Notes under the pieces: generated by a model
Seen by the model: the letters and a program-made list of their open reading frames with translations, nothing else
Databases searched by the model: none
Told to the model about the DNA's origin: nothing
From: Bugulina stolonifera
Taxonomy: Eukaryota; Bryozoa; Gymnolaemata; Cheilostomatida; Bugulidae
Direction: 5' to 3'
NCBI GenBank assembly: GCA_935421135.1
Contig: OW285188.1
Span: 26,203,233 to 26,267,232 of the forward strand
Length of the DNA stretch: 64,000 nt
Translations under genes and position numbers: made by a program
Part shown: in pieces, positions 24,699-36,900 of the stretch
How positions within the stretch are numbered: position 1 is the stretch's first letter
Layout: each line of letters starts with the position of its first letter

Positions 24699-27665
24699 GG
24701 GCCATTCCATGGGGACTGATCAAATTTGCGTGCTGGCCCGACTCAGATTCTTTTGAAAATTTACAGGTTGAAAGAGCACCCTTGAATTAGTAGGAAACCA
24801 CCAATTTTTTTTCTATTTGAGCCCTGTGGTTCCGGCAGCAGCTCGTTGAAAAGTGGGAAAATGTGGTGGGGACAACTCCAAATTGAATTTTTTGAAATTC
24901 CTAAACATTCAAATTACTACTGTGGCCACTGTATGATACTTAGAGCTGTAATTTTTGTTACATAGATACTTTTATATATGTGCTTCAGCTCCATTATTTA
25001 TTCAAGCCTGTATGGTCAACATATTGAGGGTCAGAGGTCACCGAAAACACCTCTCGGAGCTAGTTTGACCAAAATTCACTGAAAATCGACCAAATAGACA
25101 CTGCTGGATCTGATGAAAAAAAGATTGATATACAATAAATAAGTATTGAGGATGCTCAATACAAGGATAAATGAATTTTTGAGAATAAAAAACACTCTCC
25201 AAAATGAACTGTATGGCGACAGCGGCTCAAATTCAACATGGCCGTCGTCCGAGTTGGCGTTTTGGGGTGTTATTCAAGGCTAAATCTACTAAACTTAGTA
25301 GTGAAAATTAATGGTGAAAATGTTGCTATATACACAATTCACACCTGTAGAGTCCATTTCTGCAATAAAAACTTTGTCTTTTTGGGTCTATAAGGCTGAA
25401 TTCTCAGATTCAAATTTTACATACATTCGCTATAATATTGTGACTATATCACCAATGCAGTTAATTGGCTATGGCCATAAAGGCCAATCAAGACTTAATT
25501 TAAGGTGCAGTTTGGGGCTAGGCCTGGCTATGCAACCTACTTTGTGAAGAAAAATGGGTGAAATCCACTTTACTAGCCTAAACATGCAGTTTTGTTAACA
25601 TTGCCATTACTCTTCCCTTCACACGTTTGTTAAATGAGGCAGAATAGCTAAGCTATGCAGTGTTTCCAGGTCAGACTTAACCAAGTATTGTTTAATGAAA
25701 AGGAAGGGGAAGAAGATGGAGTTCCATAGAACTAAGGCTTCTTTAATCAGTGGGTGAGGTTGTTTTAGCTCGGGATTTTTTTATGGTCACCATTAGTTAT
25801 CAGATTTTAATCAAAAATATACATGGAAAATTATAACCACAGCCCACAAACAATAGTTTTGACAAACTTACATACATGTATATATACATGTACATGTATT
25901 TAGCTTACAATTAAACCAGTCTTTACTAATTAGCTTCAAAAATATTTTTTGTTCATGATATGTGAATAGTTCCTTTTCCGGTGTATAAGTGTTGTACAGT
26001 ATTTATTAGAAGAGATCGAATTTCAGCAGTCTATAGTATAACAATTATTATGCCCAGGTCAATATGGTTGTCTGCACTTAGAAAGGTGAGATCTGCTCTT
26101 CTTTTATTCACTGAGCGTAATTTTTTTCAGATAAGTGGTTTTGTCTTTCGAAGGGTCAAAACTATCTTGATTGAAAATCGAGTTGTCGGTATAAGGACCG
26201 GTAAATTTGGCGAGGTGATGCTAGCAAGTACATTAAACATTATTACCTTTGGAAACAAGCGAACACTTGTAATATAATTTCAACTTGCTAGGTACAACTA
26301 AAACTAAGTCTCACAAAACCATATTCATATTTTTGATCACTCTGTTGATTAAAAGTTAATGCATGTCGCACCACTTACCTTAGTTGTGGTCATTTATATA
26401 GGACCAAAAAGATATTTTTGGAGCTAATTAGCAAACACCGGTTAAATTGTCAGCTACATGTAAATATATACAAAAATTGTTAAAAGTTATTGTTCGAGGG
26501 CTGTGGCTATAGTTATGCATGTACATATATTTGAGTAGAATTTGATAACTAATGGTGACCCCAAAATTTGTCTTGAACTAGTTTAAATAACCTTTAACTC
26601 CTCAGCCTCACCCACTGATTAAAGATGCCTTAGTTCCATGGAACATCACTTTCTTCACCTTCTTTTTCATTAAACAATACTTGGTATAACACACACCTTG
26701 AAATGCTGCTTAGATTAGCTATCTTACCTCATTTAACAAACGTGTGAAAGGACGAGTCATGGTAAAGTTACCAAAACTGCATGTTTGCGCTATTAAAAAG
26801 GATTTCACCCATTTTTCTTCACAAATAAGGTTGTATAACCAGGCCAAGTCGCAAATTGTACCTCAAATTAAGTCTTGACTGACTTCTATGGCCATAGCCA
26901 AGTAACTGCATGGCCATGTAGTCACTATATTATAGCGAATATATGTAAAATTTGAATCTGAGAATTCAGCCTTTTAGACCCAAAAAGACAAAGTTTTTAT
27001 TGCAGAAATGGAATCTACAGGTGAGAATTGTGTATATAGCAACATTTTCACCATTAATTTTCACTACTAAGTTTAGTAGATTTAGCCTTGAATAATGCCC
27101 CAAAACACCAACTCGGACGACGGCCATGTTGAATTTGAGCCGCTGTCGCCATATAGTTTATTCTGGAAAGTGTTTTTTATTCTCAAAAATTCATTTATCC
27201 TTGTATTGAGCATCCTCAATACTTAGTTATTGTATATCAATCTTTTTTCATCAGATCCAGCAGTGTCTATCTGGTCGATTTTCAGTGAATTTGGGTCAAA
27301 CTAGCTCCGAGAGGTGTTTTCGGTGACCTCTGACCCTCAATATGTTGACCATACAGGCTTGAATAAATAATGGAGCTGAAGCACATATATAAAAGTATCT
27401 ATGTAACAAAAATTACAGCTCTAAGTATCATACAGTGGCCACAGTAGTAATTTGAATGTTTAGGAATTTCAAAAAATTCAATTTGGAGTTGTCCCCACCA
27501 CATTTTCCCACTTTTCAACGAGCTGCTGCCGGAACCACAGGGCTTAAATAGAAAAAAAATTGGTGGTTTCCCACTAATTCAAGGGTGCTCTTTCAACCTG
27601 TAAATTTTCAAAAGAATCTGAGTCGGGCCAGCACGCAAATTTGATCAGTCCCCATGGAATGGCCC
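24699..27665. mobile_element. Fold-back element with arms of about 1.26 kb
   Basis: The left arm (24699-25954) and right arm (26401-27665) are inverted copies around a spacer of about 446 bp. Outer ends read GGGCCATTCCATGGGG on both sides when one is reverse-complemented. AAGT lies directly outside each end (24695-24698 and 27666-27669), a candidate 4-bp target duplication. The arms differ by scattered substitutions and small indels, so the insertion is not recent or the arms diverged before it. No transposase is recognised. It is most simply a non-autonomous DNA transposon with very long terminal inverted repeats. The superfamily is unassigned; several families make 4-bp duplications. Confidence 0.85.
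25981..26277 (+). other. 98-codon ORF in the spacer of the fold-back element
   Basis: It fills most of the unique centre between the arms. The product would be basic with mixed hydrophobic runs. No domain is recognised and it is far too short for a transposase. It may be a remnant of an internal gene or chance. Confidence 0.25.
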
Positions 27666-27670
27666 AAGTG

Positions 27671-27900
27671 TACATTACATTACAAGGGGTATGACATCAT
27701 GCATGACAAGGGGATATAACTCCATACACTACCAGAGGATATAACTCCATGCACAACAAGAGAATATAACTCCATACACATCAAGGGGATACAACTCCAT
27801 ACACATCAAGGAGGTATAACTCCATGCACACCAAGGGAATATAACTCCATACACATCAGGGGGATACAACTCCATGCACGACAAGGGGATATTGACTTCA
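27671..27900 (+). repeat. Right part of the interrupted minisatellite
   Basis: About eight copies of a 24-26-bp unit built on GGGATATAACTCCATACAC, continuing the array seen left of the fold-back element. Confidence 0.85.
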
Positions 27901-28507
27901 GGACCAGCCGATAATGTTTACTCACTGTCAGAGGATGCAGTTTACAATGTAACTTGGATGAACCAGCTAGAGCCACCTCTCTCTGTATACTAATATACTA
28001 TTGTGGTATCACAAATACATAGTTGACTGTACAGTATTGTATAAATTATAATATATACCAGTGATATGATATTTATGTCACATACATGTAAAGTCAAAAG
28101 TGACCTGTGTTAAGGTAGCTGTATGCCTAGAAATCACTAGGGCTAAACGCTGTTTGCAATGTGGTGTAAAAATATAATAATGGTCTTGCCAAAGGCTATT
28201 TGTATAGATAAAATCACTTGTATTGAATAACCTGATGTAGAAGTTTGCACATAGCTGTAACATTTACACAAACTTTCTTAACTATATGAGATAAGACTGC
28301 TGGATATTTGATACTAAGTTATATAATAAAATAATTTAAACTATCATAAAACACTCTAATCTTAATAACAAAGGGCTGTATAGAACAGGTCATGTCACTA
28401 TATAGGCAGTGACTCACAAGTGCTTGTTTTACTGCACACCTGTCCCTCCCATACCTATGCATCTCACAGCAGGATGGTTGACCCAACTCTGTAGTGTCTA
28501 GTCTAGT
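27901..28507. other. Spacer before the small Ser-motif gene
   Basis: About 600 bp without recognised features apart from AT-rich sequence. It should include the promoter of the gene at 28508. Confidence 0.5.
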
Positions 28508-29901
28508 ATGGAGAAGTTTAAGAGGAGATTCTCTATTGATGCCCCCGTACCATACACCAGTACAAGGAGACAAAGTGAACCAGTTATATTCTCCGCCAAC
28601 CGCTCCGAGGAACTGAAGACAGATGCGGTAAAGTTTAGCAGACGATACTCTACCGCTCAGAATGGCCCTCTATCTAACTTACATGGAAGAGCTGATACAG
28701 AAGCTGTCCGTTATAAAAAGTACAGCACCAACAAGGAGGTATGTGATGATACAATATACCAATACCTACATTGTATATTCATTGTAAATGTACAATACAA
28801 TAAAGTATTGTAATGGTCACGTATAACTCTGATCCAGCCTCCCGACTATATGACATTACCTAATATATATATATCTTGCATTACACTTGCTTGTATTAAC
28901 TGTCTATGTAGTAGAATGTTACTTGTATACCTCTTATATGCATTAGTGAGCAATTATGTCCTTTTTATACCCATGTAAAGAGGCCCGACCTCTCAGAATT
29001 GCCTAATATTGATTTTGCATATGATCTAGATGGTTTTAAACATCTTTTGTCAAACCCGATCTATTTTGGGTCGGCCATCGAGCTTCCGGCCGCCATATTT
29101 TTGCACAATTTCCGGACTACACTACGTCGTCTTTTTACGACACTACGTCGGCCTTTTTACCGGAACTTCCTCTGGAAGTTCTTATACTATATAAAGCACA
29201 CTGTTTTTATGTTTGTTGTCTCAGTTCATGCTTGGATCTCAATAAAGACACATCTATACTTATATACAGAGATTTTCACTTCCTAGATAGGTCATTCCAG
29301 TTGTTAAGGTCTTCTACCTTGCAACCTGAACTGCCTACTAGGTCGGATCACTCTCTTTCTCAGCATAGTAAACAACCATCGACTCGGGACCATATGGGTC
29401 GTCTTGAGTAGTTATTTGACTACTAGTACCTGTTGATCTTTCATGTAATGAGAAGGCCTAGCACCACTCATAGGCTCTTCATTTTGGACACGGGGGTCGT
29501 CTTAGGACGACAGCACAACTCCCCAAAAACCATTACAATATCATTATAGGGTGTTTGTAAAGAGTTAAAAAACACCATTTGATTTTTCATGACATTTTGT
29601 ACAGGACTTACTTGAACCTTCATGATTGTCTGGTACAACTTTACCAGCTGGTCTTCATTGAAATTTATAAATATTGCTACTCCACATGTTCATTACAGTG
29701 ACATGTGCTGTCTTACTGCAGGTGAGAAAGCTGTCTATGACATTGGCACTGCAGGAAGCCTTGGCAGAGGAATATGGGTACAGCCCTGTCTACGGCATCC
29801 CCATAGTATACACACCTCCACCTGATAAACTGTATGTTAGTACTTTATATGTAACCCTCTCCATTCCACAACAAGCTGATAAGATATCGCCAAGAAAGTG
29901 A
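28508..29901 (+). CDS. Unrecognised small protein with repeated basic-basic-X-Ser motifs
   Basis: Exon 1 (28508-28738, 77 codons) has an in-frame TAG 9 nt before its ATG and a GTATGT donor. Exon 2 starts at 29722 after TTACTGCAG and is in phase. It reads to a TGA at 29899-29901, giving about 137 residues. Just before that stop lies a strong donor (AA|GTGAGT at 29898), so the gene may continue into an unseen exon. The protein has KRRFS, TRRQS, SRRYS, YKKYS and VRKLS, five sites fitting the [RK][RK]xS consensus used by PKA-like kinases. It also has a YGIPIVYTPPPDK stretch. I recognise no family. Intron 1 contains an LTR-like element. It lies tail-to-tail with PDE1. Confidence 0.6.
28957..29543 (+). 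mobile_element. Solo-LTR-like element, copy 2
   Basis: A diverged copy of 14722-15241 in the same orientation, about 587 bp. It shares the opening (TTTTATACCCATGTA, GAGGCCCGACCTCTCAGAAT), the TATA box near 29188, AATAAAG at 29241 and the terminal CCATTACAATATCA. ATTAT occurs at both edges (28953-28957 and 29543-29547) and may be a 5-bp target duplication if the ends are shifted by one base. It sits in intron 1 of the small gene. Confidence 0.6.
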
Positions 29902-30438
29902 GTCTGTTTTACAAGCACAGCATCACTAGATAGCGGCATGTATAACATAAGCATGTTTACATAGTTGCACACACAAGCTAGTACATGTATGGTAATCATC
30001 TATTTTTCAATTGGTTCAGTGTATTTTATCATTCCAAAAGTTTTTCTATGCAACATTCCACCCACTTCACAAAGCCAAGCTATACATGTACATAATTACA
30101 TGCGTATGTCAAGTGATGGTTTTAGTTGAAAAAAAGAAATTTCCTGTATTTGGCACTATTGTCAATATAGATATTTTTTATTCCATGTGCATACAATCAT
30201 TATACATATATTATTATGTTGATTCCATTGTACACGTAACATGTTGTACTCTATACAATATGAATATCTATGATTCAAGTCTATTTACAACATTACTACA
30301 AAATGAAGACATAATCATTCAATAATAATTATAAACATAATTTAAAATGTATTAGGAAAATATTATACCAAATATATAGACAGTAAGTAACTATTAGGCA
30401 TAACTATATATCATCCAATTAGGAAAAATAAAATTTTC

Positions 30439-30560
30439 AGGTTGTCAATATCTGCCCTCATTTACCAATGTCTGTCAATATCTGCCCTCATTTACCAATG
30501 TCTGTCAATATCTGCCCTCATTTACCAATGTACTATCAATATCTGTCCTCATTTACCAAT
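30439..30560. repeat. About 28-bp tandem repeat, 4-5 copies
   Basis: Units share TCAATATCTGCCCTCATTTA; the last copies carry ACTATCAATA variants. Confidence 0.9.
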
Positions 30561-30832
30561 GTACTATCAATACTACACAATGAATGAAGAAACTACTATA
30601 AATGGCAGAGGTATATAATAAACCAGAACAATGTTTTATATATATAATACCAGACCTACACAGTGTGTAGTAGTTATAATGCTATAATAGTTGGGTTGAT
30701 AAAGTGATGCAGTAGTATACAGCTGTTTTACTAGTTGCACTTGAACAAGAGTACACAACTTCAAACTAAGTATTTGGGTACATGCACATCATACTTATCT
30801 ATTAAAATGGAGCCTGTGGTTTCTCCAACTGT

Positions 30833-30838
30833 TTTATT
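30833..30838 (-). terminator. Candidate polyadenylation signal of PDE1
   Basis: AATAAA on the minus strand, about 125 nt beyond the PDE1 stop codon. This is an inference from position and sequence only. Confidence 0.5.
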
Positions 30839-30960
30839 GAACTGTGTAGACTCTGGGTCCACGGACTTTCACATTGCACTGTACATTGCAAATCATGACC
30901 CAAGTATGTGACAAGTTTTGGAAGAAGTTGACATAGATTATTGCTATAAGTTTAAACATC

Positions 30961-33900
30961 TCAAGATGCTGAGAATTTCTTCTCCTCTGTGAACATATAA
31001 GGTTTAGTAGCTAGAGTGTTAATCCCAGTAGTTGACGTCTGTTTGGACAAGGATCGAGGAGTTGCAGTCATAGTAGTAGAGGAATTCAAATCTCTTGCAT
31101 CAAATTTCAACCCAGTAGTAGAGGTTGACCTGGTAATAGCTAGCAAATACAACAGTAATCAATGTTACCCAAATATAACATGAAGTGTATATTAGTCTAG
31201 CAGAATATACATTGCACATGTTTAGGATAGGGGTAGCAAAATAAATTATAGTTGAGACCTGTGTACTAACACTAGCTAGAACAGTGAATGTATAAATATC
31301 GTAGCAGATTCTAATAAATAATAGTACCAGTTCACTAAAGGAAGAAGAAACTGAATGATTGCATTGTACATGTACAATAGATTAAGAATAATTGTATGTG
31401 TACAATATTACATATATTCATGACATTCAATTATTACATGTGAAATAGACATGATAACACAGAAAGACATGTATATGAGGACAAAGATATATCTGTACAT
31501 GTGGTTCTGAGGCTATGCACTAAGCCATACATGTAGTGCTTAGGCTGGCACTGGGACATGGTACTTACAGTATATTATGTGTAAACAGGGGTACAATTAA
31601 ATTACAGCATGCAATACAAAGTTAGATCTACACAGAGATGGCCTACATGGATAGGACTATCTATTACTAACAACACAACATATTGAGTCAACTACTGCCG
31701 GAACTAGGAAGGCAATGACTATGTTCTCTAGTCACTTGTTTCTATAAAATACTTACTCTAAACACCAACTATGAAAACAAAGTTACACATTGTATAATAC
31801 ATGTATATCTTACAGTATAATGTAATTCAGCAGGAAAATTGTAAGTTATAGCCATGCCTTAGTCAAGGAGTAAGAACACAAGCATTTGGATTTATTTATG
31901 ACATGCAAAATTTGTAGAAGAAATAGATGCTTAGAAATTAGAAGTACATATTAATCACAGTAAAGGAAGCAGAGCAAGTATCTCAGTATTCTTGCTACTC
32001 ACCTTTACTCTTTGGTTTGTCAGTAGAATTACTAGCGTTATTGTTTTTATCATCTGATTTCTCCATTGGATCTTCTGCAAGAGGCAGACAATTACAAAAC
32101 GCTAAGAAACTAAACACAATATATAGCTGTTAGATCAAAACAAAGACACAGAATTAAATGCTTGCAAAATAAACATATTTATTACCACTCTGATACTTAA
32201 TCATTTAACTAAATACATGTATAACACCTCCATTTGTACGTGTACATGCAAACATCTAGCAAATAATTATTTGTCTCCTACATGTATGTATGCTACCTTC
32301 AATTCCAGCTAGCTCTTTCCATTTAACTCGATTTTCATCTAAGCATATCTTCCAGTGCTTTACCTTTCCATCCTCTTTCATAGCTGAAATAGTTTATTAG
32401 ACAATTAGCACTTGGCCCCATGCACAGGTCGAGACTAAGTCAGTGAAAACAGGGTATTACTCAACGGTTTACATACACAGAGACTTGAGGTTTGCTGTTC
32501 TGCCCGTAGGGTTATCTGAGTCAATAGCTTCAGTTTCAACATCTTCTAGAATAGTTTGAGATTGTGTTCCAGTGTCCATAAAAGTGTTATTATTCTGCAG
32601 AATGTCAACTATTTTCTCCATCATGTCATCCAGCACATTGAAGCTTGGTTCCACAATGAAATCAATGAAACCAATCTGGGACTTCTCCACAAGAGTGGTC
32701 TGTCTGTCGCAGAGAGGGGAGCATGGGATACCCAGCAGCTTCTCTCTGTCACCCTAGCAACCATCCAAAAACAATTTTGACAATGTCTACAGATACAGAT
32801 ACAGATACTTATTCATATCACAACAGACATACATTGTATTTATACATTTACACTGTATACACTAGTATTTCTACCCAGCGGTTCGCATTGCCTCACATCG
32901 TCTTGGAGTTGTTTCTCCATGATTTAAACAATACATCACCGTGAGCTAATAACATGAACAATCAGTTGCACAAGGTCAATGGATTTAGGCATTATCGAGG
33001 GCATACTTGTCAATCCTTTCCTAGGAGGTATATACACTTATACACTGTACATATAGCTGTTTGTTAGCTCTATGGATGAACTGATGATACACATGGGATC
33101 ATATACACCGTCACTACCCAAGTATTGCAGTATTTGACCTCATCATTCATGACCAATGTAATTGCAACACAGAAATTTCAAATTAGAAGCGAGTACAGAC
33201 CTGCTTAAAAAATTCTTCTATAAGATTGTCTGTCCATCTCTTGTGTACTGCCCAGGGCTTGGAAGGGTGAGAAATGTCAGCGGTGTGGAGAATGAGGCTA
33301 AGAGCTTTAGACTTCTCTATACTGTAACGTACGATAAAAATGTTACAATGACTTTAGCATTCGTTCTAATACATTTAATTATACATGTACATGCAAGCCT
33401 ATAGCCACACAATTTTTTTCTGTGCACAAAATACATGTACTATATTACAATTTTGCTATACTGATAATATCAGTACTGCTGATTTGTCCTCTCTTTTCAC
33501 ATGTAACTTTTTTACCAATATACATCTGTTTGCTTTTATTGTGGAAAATGAGAAAGACAGCATTGAGTGTGATACCAGACAACATTTTACTTATATCAAA
33601 GTGTGACATACATTACATGTACATGTAACCTGTTCACAGATATTAAGTAATTGTACATATACACCTGCATAAGTATGTATGCTACACATACACACCATAC
33701 ACAAAAGTGTGGACTAAAATGTACATAAATCCTTATTTTTGATGAACAATTTAATGTCTTTTAGCTCTTGGATGATAATTTATACTCCTATTGCCAAAAT
33801 AATTCAAAATGTAAAGAGATGATACAACACAGACGCACAACTTCTATACACTCTGGTATAAAATAAACTGGTAACTTATAAAAATTAACTCCACTGCCAA

Positions 33901-36900
33901 ATAAAAATGGTAATATGAAACTTTTATGGTGAGAAATTATATATCCAAGCCAATTTCCATTGTGAACCAGTAACTGATCACTGAGCATGTCCACTGCTTT
34001 TGTATGACAGTACCTAACCAGTATCTACATGTATATTTAGTGCATTGAATCTTAGGACATGAACCTAAGCTAGAATTTGCTAGAAATGGTACTACATAGT
34101 ACCAACTACTACATAGTACCAACTACTCTCTTGATCTCTCCAATATACAGACTGCTTGAAGAGACATGTTTAGTACATATGAAGGTGTATGTACAGATAT
34201 ACAGATATATGTAAACATTTACATACACGGTAAGAGGCTAACAACTACACAGTAATACCCGTACCTTTCTCTAAGTAGCAATTTCGTTCTGCATTAAAGC
34301 CAATAGAAGCATCAGTAAAAATACAAAAACGCAGATGCATGTAATAGAAATACATGTACATGTACATGTACATGAGATACCAATGGATGTCTCAGCCCTC
34401 TCATTACATGTACATTATATAGTATGTCATTATTAATAGCTACCATTACGTTTAGTGCATACCATATTTATTGGGTCTTTATGCAGCTCGGTTGTTGACT
34501 TGGTGTGGTAATAACAATATAACAGTACAGTAACTACATACCTATGATATGATATGCTCACTTCAAATCTAAGGGTAGACAACTTCTAATTTGTGACCAG
34601 TGTAAAGAATATAATGTCCACAGAGGCTACTCACTTCTCAGCACAGCTCAGCATAGACTTCATGTTTTTTATCTGCTGGAAGTGGCCAGACATGTCGGTG
34701 GCAAGTACCATGTCTATGACTAGAGCTCGGAATTCTCTGTATTCTTCTGGTTTCAAACCAGACAGGATGTTCCTGTCTTCTGCCCTCATCAAATCAAAGG
34801 ATGCCGAGAGGTGGTGGTTCTCCAACACCGCTCTGTCATTGTAGAGCATGGCAAGAGGAGTCCTGAAAGAGTAGCATCAGTGGAAGAGTGCACAGGCTAC
34901 ATGGTAAATTATACAACTATTTACAACCATTAAATGCAAGAGAGGGAGGGAGAGATCCGCTACTAGAGAAACGCTGCTGATGGTGGTACTAGTGTGGTAA
35001 ATGAGGAGAAGGAATTGCCACATTGTTTTAATTCATCAGGGGTGAATAACTCTGGGGAATGCCATTTGAATGATTAAAATAAAATTAAAGCCATGATTTC
35101 TATGCAACCACAAAAGGCTAACAGAGAAACATGGCTAATGATATCTTGCGTTATTAGGAATAAGGTGCACATTTACTGCCCATGTTGGAGTTGTTCTCTC
35201 TCTTTCTGCCTAAGCACACATTATTTCACCACAGGCATGTCCATGACACCAGTCCTGCTAACTAACTAGCTAACTAACTAGCTAACTAACTAGCTAACTA
35301 ACTAGCTAACTAACTAACTAAAGGATAAAGTCACTTGTTATTCTAGCCTCATTCTTATTCCAGTCTAATAACATTCGCTCACCTGCTCATGATGTGGAAG
35401 TTGTTGGTGGTACCGGTGTGCTCATAGTCATGTATTAAAGATGCTATGATAGTTGCAAACATCTCTATATCTGTCAGCCATTTCTACAAGTTTTACAGAA
35501 TTCTTACTGTGTATTGTATTAGACATGGAGTTATCCTCCCTATGACTTCATACTAGCCCATATGTACATGTGACTATCGTACCCTTGTCCTTTATTTGAG
35601 CTAGTTGACAATCTCTAGTAGATCTAACAGTAAAACTGTTATATCTGGAGTTGTGCAATGAACAGATAGCACGGTGTATACACTTAGATCAGATATGACA
35701 AGATGTTTATACTGCTGGAGCAGAGTGGTACTCACCATGAGGCCACTGATGTGGAGCAGTGCATATGTAGTCTGTGCGACATCGGCACCGTGTGTTAGGT
35801 TATGGTAGGGGTTGCTATATTTGCTATATCCAGCTTGCACACACGTGAGAAAGTTATCTAGGTGAGAGCAATTAATCTACAATAATTAATACAAATCAAA
35901 TACTACATAATTATACATAGAACTGGTGTCACAAGTCATGACTTGAGAGATATTGTTCTATGCTGTGATGGTTCTAGGTATTATTCTATCATGCGTGTTA
36001 CTACTACTACTACATGCACTACTACTACACTCCCCATTGAAGTAATGTACATGTAGTAGAATGTTGAATAACCCAGCATGATGTGGTAGGACTACAGCAA
36101 AGTCACGAACTGCTAACTGCTAATTCAACCCACAGGCCCCTAGCCCCATGTGTTGTGAATATGCTATACAGGTGACTTTGAATTCCAGGAAAATTTTGTG
36201 GGGAAATGACTCAATGACAGAACTTTCTGAATTCAACTGTCTGCATGTAAATCTACCATAAAAATACAGGCATAAACAGTAAATGCTGTAGAAGTGTGAC
36301 AACTCCGAAATCCTGAAATATTAGGAATGTATTGCACATGTTGATGTCCAAATTCTCACAGCTGTTGCACACTATGTAGGAATTAAGTAGTACCCACCCT
36401 AAGCTTTGTTATTAGACCTTGTGATCTCATCAACTCATAGCCCATGTAACGAAGGGAATTGCCTCCACTTTGCTCATCTAACTCGAACACATTGAAACTC
36501 CATTGGTCGATATCCTTTAGTATTTTAACTACTGGTCCAGGCGGTTCGATAGATGACTCCCCAAAGCTAGACATGCGTCTGTATAATCTACACATAGAAG
36601 AGCATTAGGCCAGTGTTTGAACCAATAACACATGTAGGCTACAGTACACCTCAAGTTCGACAATTGTGTCTATGTAGGCCTATTATACATAGGGTTTCAT
36701 ACATGTGCATAATATACACATACATGTACATAATATACACATACATGTACATAATATACACATACATACACATAATATACACATACATATACATAATATA
36801 CACATACATATACATAATATACACATACATATACATAATATACACATACATATACATAATATACACATACATATACATAATATACACATACATGTACATA

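Larger units (their letters stand above)
29902..30960. other. Convergent spacer with a 28-bp repeat
   Basis: It contains four to five copies of a repeat (30439-30560) built on GTCAATATCTGCCCTCATTT. There is a possible further exon of the plus-strand gene after an AG at 30850, unsupported otherwise. The rest is AT-rich. Confidence 0.5.
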
